From NCBI GenBank assembly GCA_009193035.1, contig SWDT01000172.1:31634-95633 (forward strand): a DNA stretch of 64,000 nt, read 5' to 3'. Both the position numbers and the translations under genes were made by a program. Origin of the DNA: Halicephalobus mephisto. Its lineage: Eukaryota > Nematoda > Chromadorea > Rhabditida > Panagrolaimidae. Of this stretch, positions 10,501-21,558 are shown piece after piece (position 1 is the stretch's first letter; each line of letters starts with the position of its first letter). Under the pieces are notes generated by a model, which was given only the letters and a program-made list of their open reading frames with translations, searched no databases and was not told the DNA's origin.

Positions 10501-13500
10501 GGCGAGAGCGGACTACGCATGTTTAGACAGTTCGTTTACCAAATTTAACTCGGACTGGTAAAGCAGAAAAGTTATTAAAATTTTCAGGGATTTTCGCGGC
10601 GAGAGTAGGTTGTATTTTCCGAGACAGTTCGTTTACCAAGTTTAACTCGGACTGGTAAATCAGAAATATTACTGTTTTTCAGGAATTTTCGCGGCGAGAA
10701 TTTTCTTTTTTCACGTTATTTTTGTTTTCAATTCCACTCGCGTCGGTAAATCGTGAAAATTACCGTCATTTTTGCGGATTTTTGTAGTAAGAATTTTTTT
10801 AGGTAATTTTTGTTTTAATTCCCATCTGAAGTGCTAAATTAATGAATTTACTGTGGTTTTCAAGATCTTTCGTGGCGGAAATCAACTTTGTTTTTAAATC
10901 ACTTTTTAGGCCAGATCCCACCGTTTGTAAGCAACTGGTTTTATCCTGATTTTCGCTGCGAGAATCAATTTTACATTTTTGAATATTATAAAATAAATCG
11001 AAAAACTCACGTGAACGAAGAGAGTCGTCGAAATTACGGTATCTTTGACCAATCTGACTGTTCCGGAGTTATTAATGGAGTAAAATTCACTAAATTCTCC
11101 AGAAAGTTCGTAATAAACAGGATCGTTCAAAGTGTCAGCGTCTTTGGCGAAGATCGGATCCGGAAAAACTTCAAAAATGGAATCCTGAATGGAGTTGGTG
11201 TAGTAATTTTCGTGTTGGAAGACAGGATTCAAGTCGTCCATGTCTTGAACGACGACTTTCAACTTGGCTTTTGTCTTCAAAGACGGAAATCCGCCGTCTT
11301 CGGCTTCTATTTCGACTTCGAATCTCCTGATTTTTTCAAAGTCTATTCTGGCCCCGACGACGATTTGAGGCTTGTAAGGATCCGGAATTTTCAACAATTG
11401 CTTTGGAGTCTTCGAAGTCGAAGAAACTTCACTCAATTCTTCCCCACTTTCTGATCCGAGGATTCTGTACCGGATGAAGCTGTTCGGACCTTCCTGATCC
11501 GCATCTGTGGCTTCGAATTCTAGATTTATCGGAGTGCCTTCTGGAAGCTCTTCTGGAATAGTTATGGAATATTCTTCTTTGTCGAATTCTGGAGCGTTGT
11601 CGTTTACGTCCTTTACCGTAACGAAGGTACTTATGTTCAATTGAGGAATGTGGTCGTCCACCAGAGATTTGCACTCGATCAGGACTTCAAACCGAGTCAA
11701 TCCCTAAAGTCAATTTTATTACAAAAATCAAAAATAAATTTAAATAATTTCGAAAAGAATTTTCAGAAGTTTCTAATTAAAAAGTAGTAATTTTTGGCGA
11801 AATGTGAACGAATGCCAAGTTTGAGTTTTTACGTATTTTTATAAAAAATAATTTTGGCGAAATGTGAACAAATGCCAAGTTTGGATTTTTGGCGAAATGT
11901 GAACGAATGCCAAGTTTGGATTTTTGGCGAAATGTGAACGAATGCCAAATTCAATTTTTTGGCGAAATGTGAACAAATGCCAATTTTGATTTTTTACGTA
12001 TTTTTATAAAAAGTTGAAAATTAATTTTTTTACAAAATTATTTCAAAATGAATTCCTAACATTTTACTTTTTATATAATTTAGGAAATTTTGTAATTTTA
12101 GTTTTAAAAAATACCTGATCTCGATCTAATACTTTTTCGAGGATTAACTTCTTCGTTCTTTGATCCAATGAAACGAAATCTTGGCCTTGAATAAGCCTCA
12201 ATTGGATATTCGCGTCAGGTCCGAATGTCTGTCCTCTGATTGGCAATTCCGTCAAAGTAGAGCCTGGAAAGCGGATAATCCGACGTCAATCATCTCAATA
12301 TTTATTTTATTTTTTACTTTTTTTTCAAAATTAAACAAAAAAAAAGTATTTTGTTTTTAATTTTTTACTTTTTTTTCAAAATTAAACAAAAAAAAAGTAT
12401 TTTTTAAAAAATTTTTTACTTTTTTTTCAAAATTAAACAAAAAAAGTATTTTGTTTTTAATTTTTTACTTTTTTTTCAAAATTAAATTAAATTTATTTTT
12501 TATTTTTTTTAAAATTTTTTTTAAAATTGATATTTTTGAATTTTAATAATTTTTTCTATTTTTATTTTTTGAATTTAATGATTTTTTTCTATTTCTATTT
12601 TTATTTTTATTTTTTGAATTTAATTTTTTTGGACTGTGGAATTGTAATCAATATTTTTGTAGTTTTTTGGACTTAGCTAAAGAAAAAATGACTTCAAACA
12701 GAGTTCACTTGACCTGTACTCGAGGACCAAACTTGTCGAAGCCAGTTTTTTCTTTTCGAATAAGTGTCGAAAATGGGCCCGACCGATAACCCTAACACGG
12801 CTTTTCGTGAAAAAGCACCACTTGAGGAAAAACAAAAAATACAACGGTGATTTTGTTCCATTTCATTCAAAAAATAAAGCTTAATTAAAAATTCAAAATT
12901 TTCCAAAAATACTAAAAATGAAAAATTATCTTGAAGAAATTAAAAATAGTTTCAAAAAATATTAAAAAATAATTTCAAGAAATTAAAATATAAAAATATT
13001 AAAAAAATTAAAAATTATTAAAAATTGAAAAATTATTAAAACTATTTTAAAAAATCGAGAAATAACTTTAAAAATTGAAAAAGTATTAAAATTATTTTAA
13101 AAAATTAAAAAATAACTTTAAAAATTTTAAAAATTATTAAAATTATTTTAAAAAATTAAAAAATAACTTTAAAAATTTTTTAAATTATTAAAATTATTTT
13201 AAAAAATTAAAAAATAACTTAAAATAATTTTAATAATTTTTAAAATTTTTAAAGAAATTAAAAAAGTATTAAAATTATTTTAAAAAATTAAAAAATAACT
13301 TTAAAAATTTTAAAAATATTAAAATTATTTTTAAAAAATCGGAAAATTATTAAAATTATTTTAAAAAATCGAAAAATTATTAAAATTATTTTAAAAAATC
13401 GAAAGATGTACCGATTGGAGCGTCTTCGAAGACTGAAATGTACACAGAATTCCTGTCATCTTCCAGAAGACAGCCGTTGACCAAAGATCCGGAGATAAGA

Positions 13501-13559
13501 CTGGCAATTACGGTAACAAATAAAATTAAAAATTTCCAAAAATTCTTCACCAAGTTCAT
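7558..13559 (-). CDS. Five-repeat type I transmembrane cadherin
   Basis: Eight exons join in phase on the minus strand: 13559-13412, 12263-12115, 11703-11011, 10009-9911, 9757-9554, 8708-8536, 8495-8247 and 7972-7558, giving 709 residues. Exon 1 has a signal peptide (residues 1 to about 29) and the start of EC1 (YISVFEDAPIG). The classical linkers DVNDNAPEF (about 132-140) and DMDDLNPVF (about 254-262) end EC1 and EC2, DAD/DRD calcium motifs are present, and the weaker VNVFEPEF ends EC4. A single membrane helix lies at about 544-567 (IFIVFFTVVAAFFIFLGMWM), followed by a 140-residue Ser/Thr-rich tail. I see no laminin G, EGF or evident catenin-binding block, so it is a small non-classical cadherin. 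It is expected at the cell surface in calcium-dependent adhesion; the exact orthologue is not assigned. The ATG follows a TTTAG acceptor by 2 bases. Confidence 0.9.
9180..9545. repeat. AT-rich intronic repeat, about 30 bp
   Basis: Intron 5 of the cadherin repeats TTTTAATTTTTACAAAATTA and AAAACGGAATTTTAATTTT about ten times. The minus strand reads as an open but biologically implausible frame of Phe/Lys/Ile. Confidence 0.6.
10486..10960. repeat. Diverged tandem repeat with TTTCGCGGCGAGA
   Basis: Units of about 95 bp within cadherin intron 3 contain TTTTCAGGAATTTTCGCGGC (or close), GAGA, and in the first two also CAGTTCGTTTACCAA and AACTCGGACTGGTAAA. Clear copies start near 10486, 10583 and 10676; weaker ones near 10770, 10865 and 10940. 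The array is notably less AT-rich than the flanking intron. Confidence 0.65.
11790..11990. repeat. Array of a short palindromic element (TTTGGC...GCCAA)
   Basis: Five units of about 30-35 bp read TTTTTGGCGAAATGTGAACG then AATGCCAAGTTTG, with arms TTGGC and GCCAA. It lies in cadherin intron 2. Single or clustered relatives are at 15016-15043, 59928-60020 and 63255-63700. Confidence 0.75.
12300..13400. repeat. Low-complexity AT-rich intron 1 of the cadherin
   Basis: Two low-complexity blocks fill most of this intron: a 60-bp repeat of TTTTTTACTTTTTTTTCAAA with AATTAAACAAAAAAAAAGTA (12300-12490) and a 60-bp repeat of AAAAATTATTAAAATTATTT (12990-13400). A stretch of ordinary complexity at 12670-12860 interrupts them but shows no credible exon. 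Confidence 0.6.
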
Positions 13560-13909
13560 TCCTAAATACAGTAATGAGATTAATTTAGAAATATTGTTTC
13601 TCGAATATCTCCAAAAAAAAACAAAAGAAAATCGTTAAAACCAGAAAAGGAAAAAATTGACATATTCGTTGAATCGGCAAGGAAAGAAAGAAAAAAGGGA
13701 TTGTTTGGCCTGCACGATCAAGTTGTCCTTATGTGAATCGGAGGGATCTCTGGGCTTTAGAATAGCCAAAAAGCGGATCGAACTGAGGCCTCGCCTTCAA
13801 ACTCGAGAGAAAATAACGGGCCTAATCGAAGGTACTCAAAACTTTCAGATCGAAAATATCAAGTGGGGGATTTCTGGATCGGACAAATGCATTCGAATTA
13901 TTAAGCGAT

Positions 13910-14420
13910 TTTTTTGGATTAAATAAATTCACAAAAATAACAAAAAAAGAATTTTTATATTAAATATATTAATAAAGAACTTTTTAAAAATAAAATAAAC
14001 TAATTTAAATTTAAAAATAAGGATTTTTGGATTAAATAAATTCACAAAAATAACAAAAAAAGAATTTTTATATTAAACATATTAATAAAGAACTTTTTAA
14101 AAATAAAATAAACTAATTTAAATTTAAAAATAAGAATTTTTGGATTAAATAAATTCACAAAAATAACAAAAAAAAGAATTTTTACATTAAATATATTAAT
14201 AAAAAAACTTTTTAAAAATAAAACAAATTAATTTAAATTTAAAAATAAAGATTTTCGGATTAAATAAATTCATTAAAATAATAAAAAAATTTTATATTAA
14301 ACATATTAATAAAAATTATTATTTAAGTAATTTTTAGTAAAATAAATTAATTTAAATCTAAAAATAAAAATTTTCGGATTAAATAAATTCATTAAAATTT
14401 TGAAAAAAATCCAAAATTGG
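13910..14420. repeat. 113-bp tandem repeat, four to five copies
   Basis: TTCACAAAAATAACAAAAAA recurs near 13928, 14041, 14154 and (diverged) 14266 and 14388, followed each time by TATTAAATATATTAATAAAG and CTAATTTAAATTTAAAAATA. It sits between the divergent cadherin and ARGLU1 genes. The rest of this gap (14420-15120) is AT-rich and I see nothing else in it except one palindromic element at 15016. Confidence 0.8.
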
Positions 14421-15015
14421 ATAAAATAAAAATATTTAAAAATTGGAGTTATTTACGAAAATTACAAAAATAAACTTTTTTGGATTAAAAATAACTGGAA
14501 ATCTCAAAAAATTAAAACTTCTGGATCGGATAAGTTAGTCAAAGTTTTAAAAAAATTTATGGATCGAATTTCATCAAAAATATAAAAGTAGACATTTTCG
14601 AATAAAGTGAATTTTAAAAAGTTATTAAAATAGATATTTTTGGATTAGAGAAAATTAACAAAGGACATCAAACAATCAGGATTTTTAAATCATATAAGGT
14701 ATTCAAAAATATTTAAAAATTAAAATTTAATAATTAACTAAAATCATCAAAAACAAGAAAATGCATATTTTTAAATTATTTAAACTAAATAAAATTACAA
14801 AAATATATATTTTTAGATTCAGAAAATTGATTCTAAAGATTATACAATTGGGATTTCTGGATCGGATAAGTTGAGTTCGTCACAGAAGGAATACGTCTTG
14901 TTAAACTAGTTTCCAAGTGCATTAATCGAAACTTCACCTGTTTTCCAGTGTTTTTAACGTGATTTTGAAAGTCATAATTATAAAATTCAAAAATACAAAA
15001 AAATTAAAATTTGTT

Positions 15016-15043
15016 TTTTGGCGAAATGTGACCAATGCCAACC
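15016..15043. repeat. Single copy of the TTTGGC...GCCAA palindrome
   Basis: TTTTTTGGCGAAATGTGACC followed by AATGCCAA is a lone member of the palindromic family, about 120 bp upstream of the ARGLU1 start codon. Confidence 0.6.
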
Positions 15044-15163
15044 GAGCTGTTTGCGCTCTTTTTCGTTTTTTTTTCAGCGGTAAGTTTCCTTCGAAGCTCC
15101 ATATTTCATTGATTTTTTTCTTTTATTTTTTTTTGTTTTCAGATTTACGATTTAGACTTACAG

Positions 15164-16658
15164 ATGCCACGTTCGAGATCAAGAACGCGTTCCCCACCGA
15201 GTCCGGGTCGTTCTAAATCCAGATCTCCACGACGCGAACGTCGTCGTCGATCTCGTTCTAGAGATCGCAGAAGAGACCGTGATTACGATAGGAGAGATGA
15301 CAGAAGAGATCGCAGAAGACGTGATAGGGACTACGATAGAAGAGATCGACGAGATTATGATCGCCGTCGCAGACGCTCAACTCCGAAATCCAGAAGTCCG
15401 TCCCCGCCGAACCCCCCAGCGAGTCCTCCACCAACAAAGTCCCCTGTTGTGTTGAAACAAGCTGAACTCGTCACAGCACCTTCGAAACCTTCTACCAGTT
15501 TAATCATTCCACAGGAAATCAAGAACGAATTTTTATCGATTTTTGCTGACAGCGGTGAGAACTTTGGAGAAAAAAACGATCAAATCCTTGTTTGGCTCGG
15601 CGAAAAAGTTGTTGAATTGGTGAGTTATTTGATTTTGAAGGTTATTTAGACGAAAACAAGCAAAATAACTTGTTTTTTGGGTGATATTTCCGTATTAAGT
15701 ACGATTTTTCGAAGATTTTTCAGTGTTTTCATATATAATTCCTAACATTGGAAGTAGATAGGAACTTTGTACCCCATGTAATTACTATTTAGAACCTTTC
15801 AGATCTATTTAGGTAAAACATGTTCTTAAAAAATTACGAAATGATATAAAATCACGACCTGTCACGTAGGCTACTGTAGTTTCTGACAAATTTTATGAAT
15901 TTTCATGGACATAATTCCATAAAAATGCCAATTTTCGAAGTTTTGTAATGATTCATTTTGAAATTCTAAAATTACGAAATATCCATCATGTATACTGTCG
16001 TAATTTCTAGAAATTTGTTCTTAAAAATTCCATAATGATATTTATCTCTGATTTTTGCAATGCGATTTTAGGTAGAAGCAAAAATAGGTAAGATGGATGA
16101 AGCAGTACGTGAACGAGTTGCAAAAGAAAAAGTAGAAATGGAAAGTCGACTTCGTTCTCAGATTGAGCAGGAACTTCAGCATGAGATGACGGAAGCCAAA
16201 AAACGTCAAGATGAAGCTCAACAGCGGTGTCTTGCTCGTGAAGAAGAATTGAACAAGAAAATCCAAGAGGTTGAAGAAGAACGACGAGCTGCGGTACGTT
16301 TTACGTTTGATTACATCACGGAATGATAATTGCCTCATTTGGCAACGTTTTAAATCCTCACTATTTATTTAATTTTGCCGCAGCTTCGTCGATTTATTTC
16401 AGGTTTGACACGAATCGATATTTCGGTACTCAGGATATTGGTTATTTTTCTCTTGTGGATTCCTTAAACTTAATTTTTCCCAATTAAAATCAATTTTTTC
16501 AGCAAGAAGAACGACTAGAGATGCTGAATCAAAGAAGCAAACTCCAATTGGAACTCAGTGAAGTCCAAAAGGAGCGGGCCAAGCTTGCTGTTAACGAACA
16601 AAAAACGATTCTGAATACCGGAAGAGTTAGGGAGCCCATCCGATTTTCGCTCAAGTAA
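15164..16658 (+). CDS. ARGLU1: ARGLU1-type arginine/glutamate-rich protein
   Basis: Three exons (15164-15619, 16072-16293, 16503-16658) join in phase to give 277 residues, close to the 273 of human ARGLU1. Residues 1 to about 85 are an RS/RD domain full of SRSP, RRDRDYDRR and RRRRS dipeptides. Then come a short proline-rich linker and a Glu/Gln/Lys/Arg helix (about 150-265), ending REPIRFSLK, which matches the family's RPKLSFSLK-type end. The family is nuclear, binds pre-mRNA and couples Mediator/transcription with alternative splicing. The ATG is directly preceded by two possible acceptors (15142 and 15163). The 452-base intron 1 and 209-base intron 2 are ordinary. A separate gene from the operon that begins 2.4 kb downstream. 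Confidence 0.9.
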
Positions 16659-17099
16659 TTGCCCGATCTCCTATGCAGATGGTTTGTTTTTTAATGTTGC
16701 GAAATCTACTTTTTGGTTTTTTATAAATGATAAAATTTTCGGTTTTAAGTGTTTTTGGAAGGATATGTTAGAGGAAGTTTCTATTGAAAAAAGATGTTAT
16801 TTTAATTTCGTGATTATGGCTTACTTTTGGATGTCGAACGAGATAAGTAATTGGAGTACTGTAGTTTTTGAAGAAATTTGGAAATGATTTTTTTGAAATT
16901 AAAAAATTTTAATTTTTTTGGAAATTTTCCAAATAATGATGAAATAATCGAGGATTGTTTTTATTTTTTGGACTTTTGTCGATGAATTGATAGAGGATTT
17001 TTTTTATTAATATTATCGAAAATTATTATTTTTTGAAATTTATGATCGATTTGAGATATATTGGGATCTATAAAATGGTCGATGTCTAAGTTGAAATAG

Positions 17100-17530
17100 A
17101 AATAAAATCCGCAGTTTATCTGCAACATCGAAGCAGACTGGGCGATTATACATATATGGAAATTTCGAAATAACAGTAAAATTCACAATTTACTCGCGAT
17201 GTTTAAGCAGATTAATTAGTACCTATATTTATATATATGGAAATTTCAAAATAACAGTAAAATTCACAGTTTGCTCGCAACATTGGGGCAGACTGATCGA
17301 TACTTATCTACATATGGAAATTTCGAAATAACAGTAAAATCCGCAGTTTGCCCACAACATTGGGGCAGACTGGTCGATTATACATATATGGAAATTTCGA
17401 AATAATAATAAAATTCACAATTTACTCGCGATGTTTAAGCAGATTAATTAGTACCTATATTTATATATATATGGAAATTTTGAAATAACAGTAAAATCCG
17501 CAGTTTGCCCGCAACGTTGGGGCAGGTTGA
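17100..17530. repeat. Tandem array, about 75-90 bp, five copies
   Basis: Units contain ACATATATGGAAATTTCGAA, ATAACAGTAAAAT(C/T)C and GCAGTTTGCCCGCAACATTG with GGGCAGACTG. The GGAAATTT word falls near 17158, 17240, 17317, 17389 and 17472. Two unit types (GCAACATTGGGGCAG and GCGATGTTTAAGCAG) alternate, suggesting a higher-order repeat. It lies in the 2.4-kb gap between ARGLU1 and hsp-110. Confidence 0.8.
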
Positions 17531-17677
17531 TTTATTTAATTTTTTGTCGAAAATAATTTTAAATTTATGTTTTTTGTTAAAAATCAAAATTACTGATAAA
17601 AATATTTAAAAAAATAATTTTGTAATTTTTAAAATTGCATGATAATACAAGAAATCGAGGATATTTCTCTTCGTTAA

Positions 17678-18084
17678 CTGTTAAGATAGAAAACAAAAGT
17701 AAAATAATAGTAATCTTTACTCAACAATAAAATAAGGATAAAATTTATATAAAAATCTGAACACAAGATAACAGATAATCTCATTCATGTTTTCTAGTAT
17801 TCCACAGTTCCTCATATTCACGTTATCACTTTATATCCTTTTTTAGTGTAGTTTGTATCTCAAAAGTAATCTGATGATAGATCAAATTATATTTATTAAA
17901 AATCAGCTGTTAAGATAAAAAACAAAAGTAAAATAATAGTAATCTTTACTCAACAATAAAATAAGGATAAAATTTATATAAAAACTTCAACACAAGATAA
18001 TTGATAATTTCATTCATCTCCTCTAGTATTCCACAGTTCCTCATATTCACGTTATCACTTTATATCCTTTTTTGGTGTAGTTTT
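17678..18084. repeat. 177-bp direct duplication, 230 bp apart
   Basis: Two near-identical copies (17678-17854 and 17908-18084) start CTGTTAAGATA and include AATAGTAATCTTTACTCAAC, CAAGATAA, TATTCCACAGTTCCTCATAT and TTATCACTTTATATCC. No terminal inverted repeats were found. No coding content. The following stretch to 18360 is plain AT-rich DNA. Confidence 0.8.
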
Positions 18085-18417
18085 TTGTTTCCACAGTAAC
18101 TGAGGTCCGAAGATTGCTCGGAGCTGAGTGGGCGACGAGTCATATATGAATTTTATTTTTTTCATAAACAACTTTCAAAAACTCAACTGAAAACACCTTA
18201 ACTTACCCATTTTATTATTTAAAATACATTTATTAAAAACAAAAAATTAATTTTTATTTCTTATCGATTTTCGAAATTAAATATTTTATTTAAAATGTTG
18301 TTGATGTATTTTTGTAACTTTTTTATAATAATTTCGAAATTTTAAAAGCATGTTGGCACCTTTGTCGAAATAGGAAAACGGGCCAGGATAGTGGTCGGCT
18401 AACGGGACGATAGTTGG

Positions 18418-18593
18418 TCCCCAGCGACATTTGCTCCCTCTATTTCGTAAGGTTTATTTCATTTCGTTTTTATATCGATTTTTTTGCATTGGAATTAACT
18501 TAATATTTTAGTTAAGGAAATATTAATTTAAAAAGAATTTCGAAATTAGGGAGAGTCGAAAAGGAAAAAATAGGGAGCAAACACCGCCGGGGA
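18418..18593. repeat. Inverted repeat upstream of hsp-110
   Basis: The left arm at 18418-18439 (TCCCCAGCGACATTTGCTCC, then CT) pairs with the right arm at 18572-18593 (reverse complement TCCCCGGCGGTGTTTGCTCC, then CT). Eighteen of 22 positions are complementary, with the differences clustered in the middle. The arms enclose about 130 bp of AT-rich DNA. It may be a structured RNA, a decayed small transposon or promoter structure; no target-site duplication is evident. Confidence 0.5.
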
Positions 18594-18635
18594 GCGGGTG
18601 TCGCACAGCCGCGGTCGACTGGCCGGACAAGTCTG

Positions 18636-18659
18636 GAACGTGAGCGAAATTTCGAGAAC
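18636..18659 (+). promoter_or_regulatory. Heat-shock element of hsp-110
   Basis: CGAAATTTCGAGAAC at 18645-18659 is a perfect three-unit heat-shock element: three alternating nGAAn/nTTCn pentamers in exact 5-bp register. A further GAA at 18636-18638 is in register two units upstream, with the intervening unit degenerate. It lies about 455 bp upstream of the Hsp110 start, in a GC-richer island (18570-18720). HSF-1 binding is known for this motif class; use here is inferred. Confidence 0.7.
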
Positions 18660-19066
18660 ATGGGCTTTCCTGGCGTAGCGTCCGCAAAACCCGCCCTTTT
18701 TCAGTCTGGCTTTTCCGATTTTCTGATGGAAGTTTGTCTTACGTAATATTAGTCTTCAGAAGGTCCATTAACTTTTTCAGTTCGACTTTTACCTTGAATT
18801 TTGGAGATAAATCTAATTAAAAATGAATCATATATTTTTGACTTTTTTTGAATTTATCGATTTTTGAATGTTTTTATTCTTGATGATTTTCAGATTTAGG
18901 ATTGGGTGTGGTTGTCCCAGTGTTGCCCCCGGTCTTGAATCTGCCGTGTTTGTGTCGGAAAGTGACGAATTTCCGATTTTTATTTCATTAATTTTCCGCG
19001 TTTTTATGTAAAAATCCCAAAAACACCGGAATTTCGTCATTTTTATATAAAATGCCCTAAAATTTA

Positions 19067-19075
19067 CCTTTTCAG
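19067..19075 (+). promoter_or_regulatory. Probable trans-splice acceptor of hsp-110
   Basis: CCTTTTCAG ends 40 bases before the Hsp110 ATG with no upstream ATG in between, matching the usual position for spliced-leader addition to the first gene of an operon. Confidence 0.55.
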
Positions 19076-19114
19076 CAAATCGATTCTACTTTCAACGGAT
19101 TTCGGTTGTTTTCA

Positions 19115-21338
19115 ATGTCTATTATCGGTATCGATCTCGGCTGTTCTACTACCTACATTGCCGGAATCAAGGATGGAACGGTTGAAGTGCTGCCCAACGA
19201 GTACTCTCTTTTAGCCACACCGTAAGTTCTAAAACTTTGTGCAAACCTAATTTTCACTTGCAGAACGGCGGTTTCGTTCAATTCTGTCCCTAGATCTATT
19301 GGTGTCCCTGCTCGTCAACAGGTTGTGTCGAAATTCAAGAGTACTGCTGCATTTTTCAAACCTCTTTTGCGTCGAGATGCTGAACATGGGGATATTCTGG
19401 ATGCAATTCCTTGTAAAACCTTTCCTGTGAATCCTCTTTCAAAGGACTTGTACGCTGGTGTGGAAGTTTTCGTAAGTTTCGGTTTTTTAATTTTTTTAAA
19501 TTTGGACTTTCAGAACCATCAAAACGAACCAGTGAGACTCGAAATCCAACAAGTCCTCGGTGCCTATTTGACTAAGTTGTTCGATATTGCCCGCAAATCT
19601 ACCGGTACCGTCGTGGAGGAGTGTTTTCTCACGGTTCCCTATTACTATACGGTTTCTGATCGACAAGTAATCTTGGAAGCAGCGAAAATCGCCGGTTTCC
19701 CGTTTATCAAATTGATAAATGAAACGGCTGCCTTAGCTGCTTCATATGCTTTCTTCAAGAAAACGAGTCTTCCAGCTCCAAATGAACCACCAAAAAAAGT
19801 AGTTTTTGTTGATGTCGGTTATTCTCAAGCCCAAATTTCCATGGCTGAGGTCCACAAGGATGGAGCACGTGTCGTTTTGGCTCAACACAGTACCGAAGTC
19901 GGTGGATACTACTTTGACAACGCCATTCGTGAGTACTTTGCTGCTGTTTTCCTGGAAACAAAGAAGTTGAATGCGAAAAATAACAGAAAAGCATGGTTGA
20001 AGTTGGCTGAAGAAGCTGAAAGAGTGAAAAAATCGACTTCTGCTGCTAATACGAAAGTCATAAGTCATATCGAGTGCCTGATGGAAGACACGGATTTTAA
20101 AGCTGAAATTGATCGGTAATTTTTAAATATTTTTTTAATATATAATTTATTTTTTTTTCAGTGTTAAATTTGAAGAGCTTGCAGCAGATATATTCAAAAA
20201 ATTTGAAAAATTAGTTATCAATTTTCTTCATGAAGCTCAAATTAATCCTGCTAATGTTGAAGTGGAACTTGTTGGTGGATCAACTCGTATTCCTGCTATT
20301 CGTGCAATTGTTGAACGTAATTTTCAACAATTGGCTAAAACAACAATGAATCAAGATGAAGCAATTGTTCGTGGTGCCGCGTTGATGGCTGGTCTTTTGT
20401 CACCTCGTGTTCGTGCATCTCAATTTAAATTGCAAGATTTTGTACCTGAATCAATTCTTGCTCGTTATAGAAGTGAAAAAGGCGAATTTAAATATGCAAC
20501 AATATTCAAACGTGGAGATGCAATTCAATCAAGACGTCATGCGACTTTTCCTGTTACAGAAGTGGATCTCTTTTATGCTAATTTTGCTAACAGTCATCGT
20601 CAAGATCTCTTGCACATTTCTAATGTTGTTTTGGATAGCAAAAATGAGCCAAATCCATATGCAATTGAAGCTCCACGTTATCGTTTTACTTTTAGTTATG
20701 AACTTGATCATTTGATTTACTGTAATTCAATTACGAAAGTTGAAAAAGAACTTGCACCTTCGGAACCAGAACCAAATCCTGCTGAATCTAAGAATGGCAC
20801 AGAAGCAGGAAAAAATGAAAAAGATGAAAAAACACAAGAACAGAAAAATGAAACAGGAAATCAGCAAGAAGAAGGTCAACAACAAAATGCTTCAACTGGA
20901 CCACCACAACCGAGAGACAGAGAAACAAGAATGTATGCTTTTAGTTCTCTTTCTAATGGTGTTGATCAAGTTGTTAAACAAGAATACATAGAAGCTGAAC
21001 GTCAAATGCGTATTAATGATGAACAAGCGAACAGAAAAGCAGAAGCTAAAAATGCGTTAGAATCGTATTTTTATGAAATTCGTGAAAAAATGGAAACAAA
21101 TCCAGGATTGTTTATTTCAGAAAAAAAAGATGGATTTCAATCATTGATGAATAATATTGATGAATTTCTTTATGAAGATGACAGTGAATTGACAGTTGAA
21201 GATTACTCTAAAAAACATGGAGAACTTCAAGAAGCATACAATGGATCGGTTATTCATCAAGTTAAGATTGAAGAAGCTCCTGAAAATGCTGAGCCTATGG
21301 ATGTGGATCCACCTCGTGTTGAAGAACCGGCGAAATAA
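19115..21338 (+). CDS. hsp-110: Hsp110-family chaperone
   Basis: Exons 19115-19221, 19264-19471, 19514-20115 and 20162-21338 join in phase to 697 residues. The nucleotide-binding domain (about 1-380) starts IIGIDLGCSTTYIAGIKDG, has NEYSLLATPTAVSF and the GGSTRIPAI loop typical of Hsp70 superfamily ATPases. The substrate-binding beta domain follows, then an acidic Lys/Glu/Gln linker (about 485-540) and a helical lid with EAKNALESYFYEIREKM. Hsp110 is the cytosolic nucleotide-exchange factor for Hsp70 and part of the metazoan disaggregase. The protein is shorter than the roughly 780-840 residues usual in animals, mainly in the linker and C-terminus. The stop overlaps AATAAA (21334-21339). Exons 1-3 use mixed codons while exon 4 is strongly A/T-ending. 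First gene of the operon, with a heat-shock element upstream. Confidence 0.93.
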
Positions 21339-21558
21339 ATGCCCTAATTATATGTGATTTTTTTAATTTTTTGATGATTGTGGTTGTTATTATTGACCAA
21401 TACTTGTCATCAGTGTTATGGTTTATTTTTAATTATAAATTTTATAAGAAAAGTTGTTTTTAATAGGGGGTTTGAATGGAATTGGGTCTTGGGACGAAAG
21501 TTTGCAATAACGGATGGAGATGTTTAAAATTTTAAAATTCCTAAAGATTTTATTTTTG

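Noticed and set aside
10888..11454. A 188-residue plus-strand frame
   Set aside because: It is the antisense shadow of the largest cadherin exon (11011-11703), which has clear cadherin motifs.
12694..12906. A 70-residue minus-strand frame in cadherin intron 1
   Set aside because: Adding it would break the in-phase join between exons 1 and 2, and it lacks cadherin character.
13657..13926. An 89-residue plus-strand frame upstream of the cadherin
   Set aside because: No family resemblance and no acceptor before the start; it overlaps the cadherin 5' region and runs into the 113-bp repeat. Probably promoter or leader DNA of the divergent genes.
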